DNA of 5,370 bases from Candidatus Cloacimonadota bacterium (GCA_016927675.1 JAFGMF010000012.1:1-5370); one strand, 5' to 3'; positions 1-5,370 are shown, numbered from the stretch's first letter. Made by a program: numbers and translations. Notes: generated from the sequence alone by a model not told the origin.

Positions 1-584
1 ATTTCTTCACTTATGATCGGTGAAACCGTTGCTTCAATTTTATCAATGTATTCACTCTGTGGAAAATACAACCATAACTGGTCATAATCTTTCAAGGCTA
101 GTCTTTTCTCTCCAAGTTCGCTATATATCAGAATCCTGTCATAAAGAACTGAGGACATCATATCAGATGAAGGAAGGTGGGAAATGATATAGTCGTAATA
201 CTCCAGAGTTCGATCAATATCGTTCTGCTCTCTTGCCTTGAGAGCTAATTGATAGTAACAATCATCAAGTTTCTCATCGGCATAATTTGAATTGGACAGA
301 TAGAATAACCTTCCGGCTAGAGCCCAGTTCTCCTTTTCATAGGATGTCAAGCCAAGTTGATAGTATGATTCGGCTCGCTCGATTTCGGCTTTGGTGATTA
401 AGGCTCCATTGGAAGATTTCTCGAGGAAGCTGTCATACTGCTGGATGGCTGCCACATAATTTCCCTTCTGATAAAAATTCCTGGCAATTTTATATTTACT
501 TGTAGATGTGCAGCCTGTAATAAACAAGATCAATACTATCCATAACTTCAGGATGTTTCCTGTTTTTATTACCTCTTGATTCAT
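1..584 (-). CDS. TPR-repeat lipoprotein, partial (C-terminus outside window)
   Basis: The 194 codons visible from the ATG at 584 run off the left edge without a stop. The N-terminus is a lipoprotein signal: a basic start, a hydrophobic stretch at about residues 11-23 and the lipobox FITGC, with Cys25 as the lipidated residue. Thr at +2 does not favour inner-membrane retention, so outer-membrane anchoring facing the periplasm is likely. After the Cys come about four degenerate TPR-like helical hairpins, near residues 31-57 (YKIARNFYQKGNYVAAIQQY), 68-102, 106-140 and 143-181, rich in the usual Y/A/L/G positions. The layout recalls BamD/ComL-type lipoproteins, but the repeats are too divergent for me to call it bamD; a generic periplasmic TPR scaffold is equally possible. 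The upstream RBS is weak (GAGA about 4 bases before the ATG). An in-frame TTG at 611 would add nine residues, giving an unusually long n-region, so the ATG is preferred. Confidence 0.85.
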   Translation of the reverse strand, partial: MNQEVIKTGNILKLWIVLILFITGCTSTSKYKIARNFYQKGNYVAAIQQYDSFLEKSSNGALITKAEIERAESYYQLGLTSYEKENWALAGRLFYLSNSNYADEKLDDCYYQLALKAREQNDIDRTLEYYDYIISHLPSSDMMSSVLYDRILIYSELGEKRLALKDYDQLWLYFPQSEYIDKIEATVSPIISEE

Positions 585-835
585 TTTCTCTATATTAAGT
601 TTTTTACTCAATTTACCAATCCCATTTTTCCCTGTTCTCTTTCAGCTATTCTGTTAGCTAATCTGGTTACTTATCAAAAACTCTATTATTTGGTAAAGTT
701 TTTTCTCGAATTTATCTCCGTAGAAATCTATCAGCTGCTTTGTTTTCTGTAAATTCATCCGGGATAAGAATCTGATCCTGATCCTTTTTCCTCACTCAAA
801 TCTCTTCTATGATCCATTAACTGATCTTTAAAACT
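585..835. other. 251 bp region without a convincing gene; overlapping mini-ORFs
   Basis: This lies between the glycosyltransferase stop and the lipoprotein start. No clear terminator, promoter or structural RNA was seen. On the minus strand there are four short open stretches in three frames: 817-755 (20 aa, MDHRRDLSEE...), 795-712 from a GTG (27 aa, containing ILIPDEFTENKAADRF), 758-654 (34 aa, MNLQKTKQLIDFYGDKFEKK...) and 670-608 (20 codons, no start codon, containing LANRIAEREQGKMG). The first stop overlaps the third ORF's ATG as ATGA. None has a good Shine-Dalgarno and I recognise none of them. The composition of the later three looks coding-like, and they could be read as one small ORF broken by two single-base shifts. 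A tandem GGATCA pair occurs near 773-784. The two flanking genes may still be co-transcribed through this stretch. Confidence 0.4.
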
Positions 836-1930
836 CTAGCCCTTATCGTTGCCCTTATTTTTCCGTATTTGATTTTCCGGAATTACTATCGGCACCTCAT
901 CAAGTTTACGGGCAAAAAAGAGGAAAAAACATCCAAAAATTATGACTGAAATTATCAGTAACTTATCAGAATCCATGATAAAGACGATAATGGTAACCAG
1001 CACAATAATTATATTGATCAAATAGACAATCAGAGCAGTAATTTTCGGTGAGCCAATAGCTGTTCCGATTCTGTGGGTAGAGTGATCCTTGCCTCCCTGA
1101 CTGATCTTACGACCATCTCTTTTTCGAGTAATGCTGACCAGAGAAATATCGAAGATCGCAAAGCTAAGAAGCAGAACCGGATATAAAAAATATAGATTGC
1201 TGCCCTTCCCGATTACTGCCAGTCTACCCGCAAGAATACCCATGGTTGATAAGAAATAGCCAATGAAAAGACTCCCTGCATCTCCCAGAAATATCTTGGC
1301 CGGATTGAAATTATAGGGTAGGAAACCAAAAACGGCTCCAGCAAAGATCAAAGATAATATTGAGATATAATTTGCTTCCTGTGCAAGCAGATTCGTTTTA
1401 CTGATAAAACTGAAAGCATAGAATCCCAGAGCGAGGATCCCAGACATACCCGTTATGATGCCATCCATATTATCGAGAAAATTAAGGGCATTCATCAAAC
1501 CGACCATCCAGAAAAACAGAATTGGAAGAGTAAGATAAAAAGGACCGAACAGAGTAAACAATTTATTGGAAGCAATGAATATCAAACATGAGACAATCTG
1601 CCCGGTCAATTTCAACCATGGCTTCATTCCATGTCTGTCATCGATAACTCCGACCAATACTATCAGTAAAGAACCAAGTATATAACCGATAATAGAAATC
1701 GATAACGAATGGAGCCCGATAAAAATCACATAGATCATCAGAATAAGAAAACCGGAGAACACCGCTACACCACCGAGCAGGGGAGTAGCTTTCTTGTGCA
1801 GTTTCCTGGCTGCAGGCCGATCATAGAAATTGGTGCGGTGTGCCAGTTTTATTACCAGGGGTGTGATGGAATAAACGAATAAGATCGCCACTATAAAAAC
1901 CGTAAGACACATATATACAATATTATGCAT
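836..1930 (-). CDS. WecA/TagO-like polyprenyl-phosphate sugar-1-P transferase
   Basis: This is an integral membrane enzyme of the MraY/WecA/TagO family (glycosyltransferase family 4). The family transfers a sugar-1-phosphate from a UDP-sugar to undecaprenyl phosphate, the first step of O-antigen, capsule, teichoic-acid or other surface glycan assembly. With 364 residues it has the usual length and about ten hydrophobic segments. Family motifs appear in order: DRPAARKLH (37-45) followed by PLLGG, the metal/catalytic DD pair (97-98) followed by KPWLK, NALNFLDNMDG (147-157), FLPYNFNPAKIFLGDAGS (203-220) and a His loop KDHSTHR (281-287). The His loop and RK.H motif favour the WecA/TagO branch over peptidoglycan MraY; the sugar cannot be told from sequence. 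The ATG at 1930 is chosen because a G6 Shine-Dalgarno lies just upstream and the protein then enters TM1 directly. A GTG at 1954 would add eight residues but has no RBS. The tail after the last membrane segment is short, charged and basic. Confidence 0.92.
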   Translation of the reverse strand: MHNIVYMCLTVFIVAILFVYSITPLVIKLAHRTNFYDRPAARKLHKKATPLLGGVAVFSGFLILMIYVIFIGLHSLSISIIGYILGSLLIVLVGVIDDRHGMKPWLKLTGQIVSCLIFIASNKLFTLFGPFYLTLPILFFWMVGLMNALNFLDNMDGIITGMSGILALGFYAFSFISKTNLLAQEANYISILSLIFAGAVFGFLPYNFNPAKIFLGDAGSLFIGYFLSTMGILAGRLAVIGKGSNLYFLYPVLLLSFAIFDISLVSITRKRDGRKISQGGKDHSTHRIGTAIGSPKITALIVYLINIIIVLVTIIVFIMDSDKLLIISVIIFGCFFLFFARKLDEVPIVIPENQIRKNKGNDKG

Positions 1931-1933
1931 CAA

Positions 1934-1939
1934 CCCCCC
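1934..1939 (-). promoter_or_regulatory. G6 ribosome binding site deciding the glycosyltransferase start
   Basis: On the minus strand GGGGGG is followed by TTG and then the ATG at 1930. The G run can pair with the anti-Shine-Dalgarno CCUCC, partly through G-U pairs. Spacing of 3-4 bases is short but usable. No comparable site precedes the in-frame GTG at 1954, so this motif favours the shorter protein. Confidence 0.55.
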
Positions 1940-1972
1940 GTATATCTTATTCACATGAAAACAAGTTAAAAC

Positions 1973-2000
1973 TTTTTAATCTGAACACCATTTTTGTCAA
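1973..2000 (-). promoter_or_regulatory. Candidate sigma70-type promoter for the glycosyltransferase gene
   Basis: On the minus strand a perfect TTGACA (-35, 2000 to 1995) is followed after 16 bases by TAAAAA (1978 to 1973), which matches the -10 consensus at 4 of 6 positions. Transcription would begin near 1966 and give a leader of about 35 nt before the ATG at 1930. This is prediction from consensus only. Confidence 0.5.
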
Positions 2001-2042
2001 ATCTTTTGTGGTCTATTTTTTTCTGAATAGTGCTTAAACAAA

Positions 2043-2069
2043 TTGACAAAGTTACCTGAAAAAAATAGT
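2043..2069 (+). promoter_or_regulatory. Candidate sigma70-type promoter for smpB
   Basis: A perfect TTGACA (2043-2048) sits 38 bp before the smpB start codon. The best -10 is AATAGT (2064-2069, 4 of 6) at a short 15-base spacing; at the preferred 17-base spacing TAGTTA matches poorly. Transcription from here would leave a leader of only about 10 nt, just enough to hold the GAGGTGAG Shine-Dalgarno at 2079-2086. The -35 is convincing, the -10 is not. Confidence 0.4.
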
Positions 2070-2086
2070 TAACAAAAAGAGGTGAG

Positions 2087-2530
2087 ATGAAAACGTTTAG
2101 AAACAAAAAAGCTGAATATAATTATTATATTCAACAGCAGATTGAAGCCGGGCTTATGCTTCAGGGTACAGAAATCAAATCTGTCAGAGCAGGAAAAATA
2201 AATTTTAAAGACAGCTATGCAAGGATAGAACAGGGCGAAGTCTGGCTCTATAACCTTCATATCAGTGTCTACGATAAAGGAAGTTATAACAATCATGATC
2301 CTGAAAGACCAAGAAAGTTGCTGTTGAACCGAAGAGAAATAAACAAACTTCAGACAAAATTGGATGAGCAGGGTTATACTCTGGTACCACTTGAACTTGT
2401 TATCAATGATCAAGGTCTGGCAAAGATTATCCTGGCACTGGCTAAGGGAAAAAAGAAGTATGATAAAAGAGAATCCCTGCAGGAGAAGGACAGAAAGCGG
2501 GACCAGGACAGGGTTTTGAAATCAAGATAG
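2087..2530 (+). CDS. smpB: SsrA-binding protein SmpB
   Basis: SmpB binds tmRNA (SsrA) and delivers it to ribosomes stalled on broken mRNAs, where its C-terminal tail occupies the empty mRNA channel. The 147-residue product has the full family layout. It has an N-terminal NKKAEYNYY segment. The OB-fold core carries GTEIKSVRAGK (27-37), KDSYARI (41-47) and LYNLHIS (54-60). Then come the signature HDPERPRKLLL (70-80) and GKKKYDKRES (121-130), followed by a highly charged tail rich in K, R, D and E. The start is secure: GAGGTGAG lies directly upstream and the family N-terminus begins here. The gene is divergent from the glycosyltransferase and convergent with the rpsP-rplS operon. ssrA itself, often close to smpB, is not in the window. 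An opposite-strand ORF of about 114 codons within the gene is a shadow. Confidence 0.97.
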   Translation: MKTFRNKKAEYNYYIQQQIEAGLMLQGTEIKSVRAGKINFKDSYARIEQGEVWLYNLHISVYDKGSYNNHDPERPRKLLLNRREINKLQTKLDEQGYTLVPLELVINDQGLAKIILALAKGKKKYDKRESLQEKDRKRDQDRVLKSR

Positions 2531-2580
2531 CGGCGTGATAATCAGCATTTTCCGAGAAATAAAATTTCGTTTCATGATTT

Positions 2581-2613
2581 AAAACAAAAAAAAAGAGCTC
2601 CCGAAGGAGCTCT
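2581..2613 (-). terminator. Intrinsic terminator of the rpsP-rplS operon, UUCG tetraloop
   Basis: Read on the minus strand, AGAGCTCC (2613 to 2606), the loop TTCG (2605 to 2602) and GGAGCTCT (2601 to 2594) form a perfect 8 bp stem. It is closed by the extra-stable C(UUCG)G tetraloop and followed by about nine T (2594 to 2586) and another TTTT after one G. It lies just past the rplS stop codon. On the plus strand the hairpin is not followed by a U run, so as an intrinsic terminator it serves the minus-strand operon rather than smpB. Confidence 0.93.
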
Positions 2614-2624
2614 GTCGAAGATAG

Positions 2625-2972
2625 CTAATATCTTTTCTTTTCTTTAACTCTGGCAGCTTTTCCTTTCGCCTTTCTCAGGTAAAAGAGTTTTGCTCTTCTA
2701 ACCCTGCCGAAACGAACGACATCAATCTTATCTATATTGGGAGAATGCTGAGGAAAAATCCTTTCAACACCGATGCCATTACTGATCTTTCTGACTGTGA
2801 AGGTCTGTGAAATATTTTCACCTCTTTTCTGGATCACGATTCCCTGAAAAATCTGAATTCTTTCCTTAGTACCTTCTTTGATCTTGTAATGAACTTTGAT
2901 TGTATCACCTACCCGGAACTCCGGTAAGTCTGTTCTCATTTCTTCTTTGCCTATTTCATGAAGTATGTCCAT
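2625..2972 (-). CDS. rplS: 50S ribosomal protein bL19
   Basis: bL19 is a structural protein of the large subunit located at the subunit interface. The 115-residue length matches the family. Recognisable segments are FRVGDTIKVHYKIKEGTKER (19-38), IQIFQGIVIQKRG (39-51), FTVRKISNGIGVERIFPQHSPNI (58-80) and the basic C-terminus VRRAKLFYLRKAKGKAARVK (91-110). The start codon has a strong RBS, GAGGAGG about 4 bases upstream, which suits a ribosomal protein that must be made in larger amounts than the enzymes before it. It is the last gene of the operon, 10 bp after the SPOUT methyltransferase, and is followed at once by the intrinsic terminator. Placing rplS after trmD is the classical rpsP-rimM-trmD-rplS order, here with an extra methyltransferase inserted. 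Confidence 0.98.
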   Translation of the reverse strand: MDILHEIGKEEMRTDLPEFRVGDTIKVHYKIKEGTKERIQIFQGIVIQKRGENISQTFTVRKISNGIGVERIFPQHSPNIDKIDVVRFGRVRRAKLFYLRKAKGKAARVKEKKRY

Positions 2973-2982
2973 CCTTCCTCCT

Positions 2983-3531
2983 CTATTTTTCGGAAGTCAA
3001 TCTGTCCAGCACAATAGCTACTGCACTCCTTACAGACAGGTGATTATATTCACCTGAACCTGTAATCGGTTCTAAAACAAAATCGGCGAGTTCATGAACT
3101 TCCCGGGACAATCCATTGCCTGTTCCGAAAAGTAGAAGAACCGGCTTGTCTATGTTTCCATATTCAGAAAATTTGAGAATTGACTTTTGTTTTGTAGCCG
3201 ATGTGGTTATCGTCAGGGAACTGATTTCTTCCTGTTTTTTGATATATTCTTGAGCAGATCTGATCGAATCAACGAATTTTACCAGCCTAAGGGCTTCCAC
3301 CCTGAAAGGATTGAACTTGATCGCCAAATCGGTCTTCCAGAAATCCAGAATTCTGGAGAGTAATTCTTTCTGGGTCATCAAAGGACTGATAACGAAAAAC
3401 TTTTTCACTCCAAAAGTACAGCAACTTCTGGAAATATCGTGAATATCCAGATTTGTGATCGAAGTAGTCACGGTCTCGTTGAATTTGTTTATCACCGGAT
3501 AATGAACAAGACCCAGATAAATATTACTCAT
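2983..3531 (-). CDS. SPOUT RNA methyltransferase, RNA_4 family (TrmD-associated)
   Basis: This 182-residue protein matches the family known as 'RNA methyltransferase RF' or Methyltrn_RNA_4, a SPOUT (trefoil-knot, SAM-dependent) fold found beside or fused to TrmD in some deep-branching bacteria. Visible landmarks are the N-terminal YLGLVHYPVINK (5-16), TSITNLDIHDISRS (23-36), a FFVISPLMTQKELLSRIL stretch (45-62), the first knot motif LLLFGTGNGLSREV (132-145) and the C-terminal knot/SAM motif EPITGSGEYNHLSVRSAVAI (154-173). The last resembles the closing motif of SpoU-class enzymes. The ATG at 3531 overlaps the end of trmD by 8 bp, indicating translational coupling. Its RNA target is not known to me; a tRNA or rRNA ribose or base methylation is expected from fold and context. 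Motifs are intact, so it is probably active. Confidence 0.88.
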   Translation of the reverse strand: MSNIYLGLVHYPVINKFNETVTTSITNLDIHDISRSCCTFGVKKFFVISPLMTQKELLSRILDFWKTDLAIKFNPFRVEALRLVKFVDSIRSAQEYIKKQEEISSLTITTSATKQKSILKFSEYGNIDKPVLLLFGTGNGLSREVHELADFVLEPITGSGEYNHLSVRSAVAIVLDRLTSEK

Positions 3532-4207
3532 CAGAATTTTTCAGCAGATCCGGTCTGTTTTTACGTGTAAGTTCCAGAGCTTTTTCCCTTCTCCAGGCTT
3601 CGATTTTCTGATGATTGCCCGATAAGAGAACCGAAGGCACTTTTTTCCCCATGAATTCAGCCGGCCTGGTATAATGAGGACATCCCAGTATCCCCTGTTG
3701 ATGAGAGTCTGTCAAAGCTGAATCGATATCATTCAAAACTCCGTCCTGTAATCGTGCGATTCCATCAATCAAAACCATTGCCGGGATTTCTCCTCCTGAA
3801 AGCACATAATCACCGATCGAAAGTTCATCATCGATCAGTGTATCTCTGATCCGCTGATCAATCTCCTTATAATGCCCGCATAACAGAATTATGCTCTTCA
3901 TTCCACTGTACTCTGTCATGATCTTCTGATTCAAAAGCCTGCCTTGAGGTGTTAAATAAACAACCGGAGCCGGAGTATCTGCTTTAACAGACTGGATGGC
4001 TTCGAATAACGGTTCAGGTTTCATAACCATACCAGCTCCTCCCCCGTAAGGATAATCATCTGCAGTTCTATGCCTGTCGTGAGTAAAATCTCTGATGTTT
4101 ACCGTTTCTACTGCAATTATCCCCTGCTTTACTGCTATCCCGACAGTGCCTTCCTGCAGAAAATTCTGAAACAGATCCGGGAAAAGTGTTAATACATGTA
4201 TCTTCAT
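3524..4207 (-). CDS. trmD: tRNA (guanine-37-N1)-methyltransferase TrmD
   Basis: TrmD methylates N1 of G37, next to the anticodon of tRNAs for Leu, Pro and Arg, using SAM, and so prevents +1 frameshifting; it is generally essential. The 227 residues include the N-terminal MKIHVLTLFPDLF, RTADDYPYGGGAGM (47-60), YLTPQG (84-89), the trefoil-knot SAM site LCGHYKEIDQR (109-119) with SIGDYVLSGGE (130-140), Arg152, and the catalytic Asp167 in LTDSHQQG. The C-terminal tRNA-binding domain follows with PHYTRPAEFMGKKVPSVLLS (177-196), GNH and WRR, and NRPDLL (217-222). All key residues are present. CGHYK..DQR replaces the CG.YEG.D.R form seen in many bacteria. The start overlaps the rimM stop as ATGA, and the end overlaps the next methyltransferase by 8 bp. 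Confidence 0.98.
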   Translation of the reverse strand: MKIHVLTLFPDLFQNFLQEGTVGIAVKQGIIAVETVNIRDFTHDRHRTADDYPYGGGAGMVMKPEPLFEAIQSVKADTPAPVVYLTPQGRLLNQKIMTEYSGMKSIILLCGHYKEIDQRIRDTLIDDELSIGDYVLSGGEIPAMVLIDGIARLQDGVLNDIDSALTDSHQQGILGCPHYTRPAEFMGKKVPSVLLSGNHQKIEAWRREKALELTRKNRPDLLKNSDE

Positions 4208-4710
4208 AAGTTCAACAGATCCTCAATGTGATGAACATGAATTTGATCTTTTTCTACTTTTTCGAGAAAATAATCTACCAATGGTATCATCACTTCTTTG
4301 CCATCATTTAATTCTATGATCAGAACGTGATGAGCGGAATTAAAAAAAGAATCTGTAACTTTTCCTATTCTGTTTCCTTTAAAAAAGACCTGATGATCCA
4401 GAAACTGATTTGATTCTTCAATAGAATCAAATTTTCCAATATCTTCTCTGGCTATCATCAGCCGGGCACCAGGATCGAGAAGAGCCTCCTGAACAACATC
4501 CGTCTCGATGAATTTGAGCATGATCCTGTTTTCAATATTAATCTGCTCTAAAGTCACTAATCTCACTCTATGATCTGTAAAGACCAGAAATAAATCATGG
4601 AGTTCCAGGAATTCTTCCCGGAATTCACTATTTTCTCTGAGTGTAACGAATCCTTGTTGAGTATTGTTTTTACTCAGCTTGCCGATGGCAATAAGATCCG
4701 AAATTTCCAT
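4204..4710 (-). CDS. rimM: 16S rRNA processing protein RimM
   Basis: RimM binds the 30S head and assists late small-subunit assembly and 16S rRNA maturation; it is known to interact with S19. The 168-residue length is normal. The N-terminal beta-barrel begins LIAIGKLSKNNTQQGFVTL (6-24), where the usual GKI...HG.RGEV signature has lost its His-Gly and Arg-Gly-Glu. The C-terminal PRC barrel is better conserved, with FKGNRIGKVTDSFF (109-122), the GKEVMIPLVDYFLEKV stretch (137-152) and a closing HHIEDLLNL. Identity rests on the PRC barrel plus its position between khpA and trmD. The start codon directly abuts the khpA stop (TAAATG), with no free Shine-Dalgarno; a hairpin occupies the expected RBS, so coupling to khpA translation is likely. 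The stop overlaps the trmD ATG. Confidence 0.93.
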   Translation of the reverse strand: MEISDLIAIGKLSKNNTQQGFVTLRENSEFREEFLELHDLFLVFTDHRVRLVTLEQINIENRIMLKFIETDVVQEALLDPGARLMIAREDIGKFDSIEESNQFLDHQVFFKGNRIGKVTDSFFNSAHHVLIIELNDGKEVMIPLVDYFLEKVEKDQIHVHHIEDLLNL

Positions 4711-4941
4711 TTACTCGATTATTTCGAGTACCGCCCTTTTTCCTTGTCTGGCTGATACGGCATTTATAATTGTCCGGATAGCACTTGCAGTGCGTCCCTT
4801 TTTTCCGATTACTTTACCAATATCATTTTTGGAAGCTCTTAATTCGTAGATAGTTATTTTATCGCCGGTAACTTCCTTTATATCAATAGAACTGGGATCG
4901 TCAACAAGAGCTTTTACGATGTATTCAATCAGTTCTTTCAT
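4711..4941 (-). CDS. khpA: KhpA, small KH-domain RNA-binding protein
   Basis: This is a stand-alone KH domain of 76 residues, the length typical of KhpA (YlqC). It starts MKELIEYIVKALVDDPSSID, a motif highly typical of the family. Next come a beta strand (KITIYELRA, 28-36) and the RNA-binding loop IGKVIGKKGRTASAIRTII (41-59) with GKKG at 46-49, then a closing strand. In Firmicutes KhpA pairs with KhpB (Jag) and affects cell size and sRNA biology; its role in this lineage is not established. The gene lies 12 bp after rpsP, with an AAGGAG Shine-Dalgarno 6 bases before the ATG. This is the conserved rpsP-khpA-rimM arrangement and implies a link to ribosome biogenesis. The product ends in AVLEIIE; the codons for that end form one arm of the junction hairpin. 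Confidence 0.95.
   Translation of the reverse strand: MKELIEYIVKALVDDPSSIDIKEVTGDKITIYELRASKNDIGKVIGKKGRTASAIRTIINAVSARQGKRAVLEIIE
4712..4730 (-). promoter_or_regulatory. Hairpin at the khpA-rimM junction covering the rimM RBS
   Basis: On the minus strand TACTCGA, the loop AATAA and TCGAGTA form a perfect 7 bp stem. The stem includes the first two bases of the khpA TAA stop and ends two bases before the rimM ATG. The only purine-rich GAG near the rimM start is inside the stem. A ribosome finishing khpA would melt it, so it may enforce coupled translation. It has no U run and is not a terminator. Function is inferred. Confidence 0.45.
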
Positions 4942-4953
4942 CTGTAACTCCTT

Positions 4954-5352
4954 TTATTCTGCTAAGTCCTCTTGGTCTACCGGTGAAGACTCTTGTGCTT
5001 GTGCTTGTGCTTGTGCTTGTGCTGGTTCTGTGACAGGTTCCGGTTTTGAAGCTGGTTTTTCTTCCTGTTTTACTGTTTCGGCGTCCGGTTTGGTTTTAAG
5101 ATTGTGTTTTTTCTCTAAAATACCGGCTCGCTTGAGTAATGAATTCACTGTATCGGAAGGCTGAGCTCCAACATTCAACCAGTGTAAGGCACGTTCCACA
5201 TCAATTTTCAGTGTCAAGGGTTCAGTTTTAGGATCATAATAACCTATCGATTCCAGATAGATCCCATCCCGCTTCTTTCTTGAATCAACAGCAACAATTC
5301 TGTAAAAGGGTTTATCAATTTTACCCATTCTCTTAAGTCTCAGCTTAACCAT
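4954..5352 (-). CDS. rpsP: 30S ribosomal protein bS16 with C-terminal extension
   Basis: bS16 binds 16S rRNA early in small-subunit assembly. The conserved core, residues 1-82, is standard: MVKLRLKRMGKIDKPFYRIV (1-20), AVDSRKKRDGIYLESIGYYD (21-40), and the LHWLNVGAQPSDTVNSLLKR segment (56-75). The product is 132 residues against about 80-90 in many bacteria. The extra 50 residues are low complexity, rich in K, E, P, A and Q, end acidic and contain a perfect (AQ)5 run at 111-120. They are probably disordered and on the ribosome surface. The start is secure: GAGGAG lies 5 bases before the ATG, and the N-terminus matches the family exactly. It is the first operon gene in the window; ffh often lies upstream but is outside. 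The operon promoter is not visible. Confidence 0.97.
   Translation of the reverse strand: MVKLRLKRMGKIDKPFYRIVAVDSRKKRDGIYLESIGYYDPKTEPLTLKIDVERALHWLNVGAQPSDTVNSLLKRAGILEKKHNLKTKPDAETVKQEEKPASKPEPVTEPAQAQAQAQAQESSPVDQEDLAE
4993..5022. repeat. Hexanucleotide microsatellite (TTGTGC)5 inside rpsP
   Basis: Five perfect tandem copies of TTGTGC on the plus strand (GCACAA in the coding sense) encode the Ala-Gln repeat in the bS16 tail. The unit is a multiple of three, so copy-number change would keep frame and change only tail length. Confidence 0.95.
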
Positions 5353-5370
5353 TACATCTCCTCACATTTA

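Noticed and set aside
1934..1939. G6 tract as a phase-variation switch
   Set aside because: Six bases is short for a slippage-driven switch, and the tract is adequately explained as the RBS.
1931..1954. GTG start that extends the glycosyltransferase by eight residues
   Set aside because: No Shine-Dalgarno precedes it, and the G6 motif before the ATG at 1930 is better placed. It would also put the G6 run inside the coding sequence.
2069..2413. Minus-strand ORF of 114 codons overlapping smpB
   Set aside because: It is antisense to a clear smpB, has no recognisable motif or RBS, and has a composition typical of a reverse-complement shadow.
2556..2568. GAAAT-AAA-ATTTC hairpin as an smpB terminator
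   Set aside because: The stem is only 5 bp and AT-rich, and no U run follows.
4664..4849. Plus-strand ORF of 61 codons opposite khpA and rimM
   Set aside because: It lies fully antisense to two well-supported genes, with no RBS.
4919..5164. Plus-strand ORF with a Cys-Ala repeat, opposite rpsP
   Set aside because: The CACACA run is only the other-strand reading of the (TTGTGC)5 repeat in rpsP; no RBS and no family resemblance.
1..5370. tmRNA gene, tRNA, riboswitch, CRISPR or insertion sequence
   Set aside because: I looked for ssrA near smpB and for repeats or transposase-like ORFs; nothing in the gaps supports any of these, and the gaps are too small for most.

Overview
The window is a stretch of ordinary bacterial chromosome, moderately AT-rich by eye, with tightly packed genes. 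Its core is a conserved ribosome and translation operon on the minus strand. The TrmD sequence contains CGHYK..DQR where many bacteria have CG.YEG.D.R, and trmD is followed by a separate RNA_4-type SPOUT methyltransferase gene. Together these suggest a Gram-negative lineage of or near the FCB group; Candidatus Cloacimonadota is one possibility. That placement is inference only. The lipoprotein at the left edge is consistent with a cell that has an outer membrane.

Right block, 5352 down to 2625, minus strand: rpsP (bS16), khpA (KH-domain RNA-binding protein), rimM (30S maturation factor), trmD (tRNA m1G37 methyltransferase), a second SPOUT methyltransferase of unknown substrate, and rplS (bL19). 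Gaps are 12 and 0 bp, then overlaps of 4 and 8 bp, then a 10 bp gap, so this reads as one translationally coupled operon. It ends in a textbook intrinsic terminator: a UUCG-capped stem followed by a run of U, at about 2581-2613.

Middle: smpB (2087-2530, plus strand) converges on that operon. To its left it is divergently arranged with a WecA/TagO/MraY-superfamily polyprenyl-phosphate sugar-1-phosphate transferase (836-1930, minus). The 156 bp between these two genes holds two outward-facing TTGACA -35 boxes.

Left block, minus strand: below the glycosyltransferase lie about 250 bp without a convincing gene, holding several tiny ORFs in different frames. Then comes the start of a TPR-containing lipoprotein that runs off the left edge.

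Functionally, the right side and smpB serve ribosome assembly, tRNA modification and ribosome rescue, while the left side concerns envelope biogenesis. I see no mobile element, CRISPR array, tRNA or rRNA gene. No wholly new system is evident. The points most worth a second look are the uncharacterised SPOUT methyltransferase coupled to trmD, the repeat-bearing tail on bS16, the hairpin at the khpA/rimM junction, and the scrambled mini-ORFs at 608-817.
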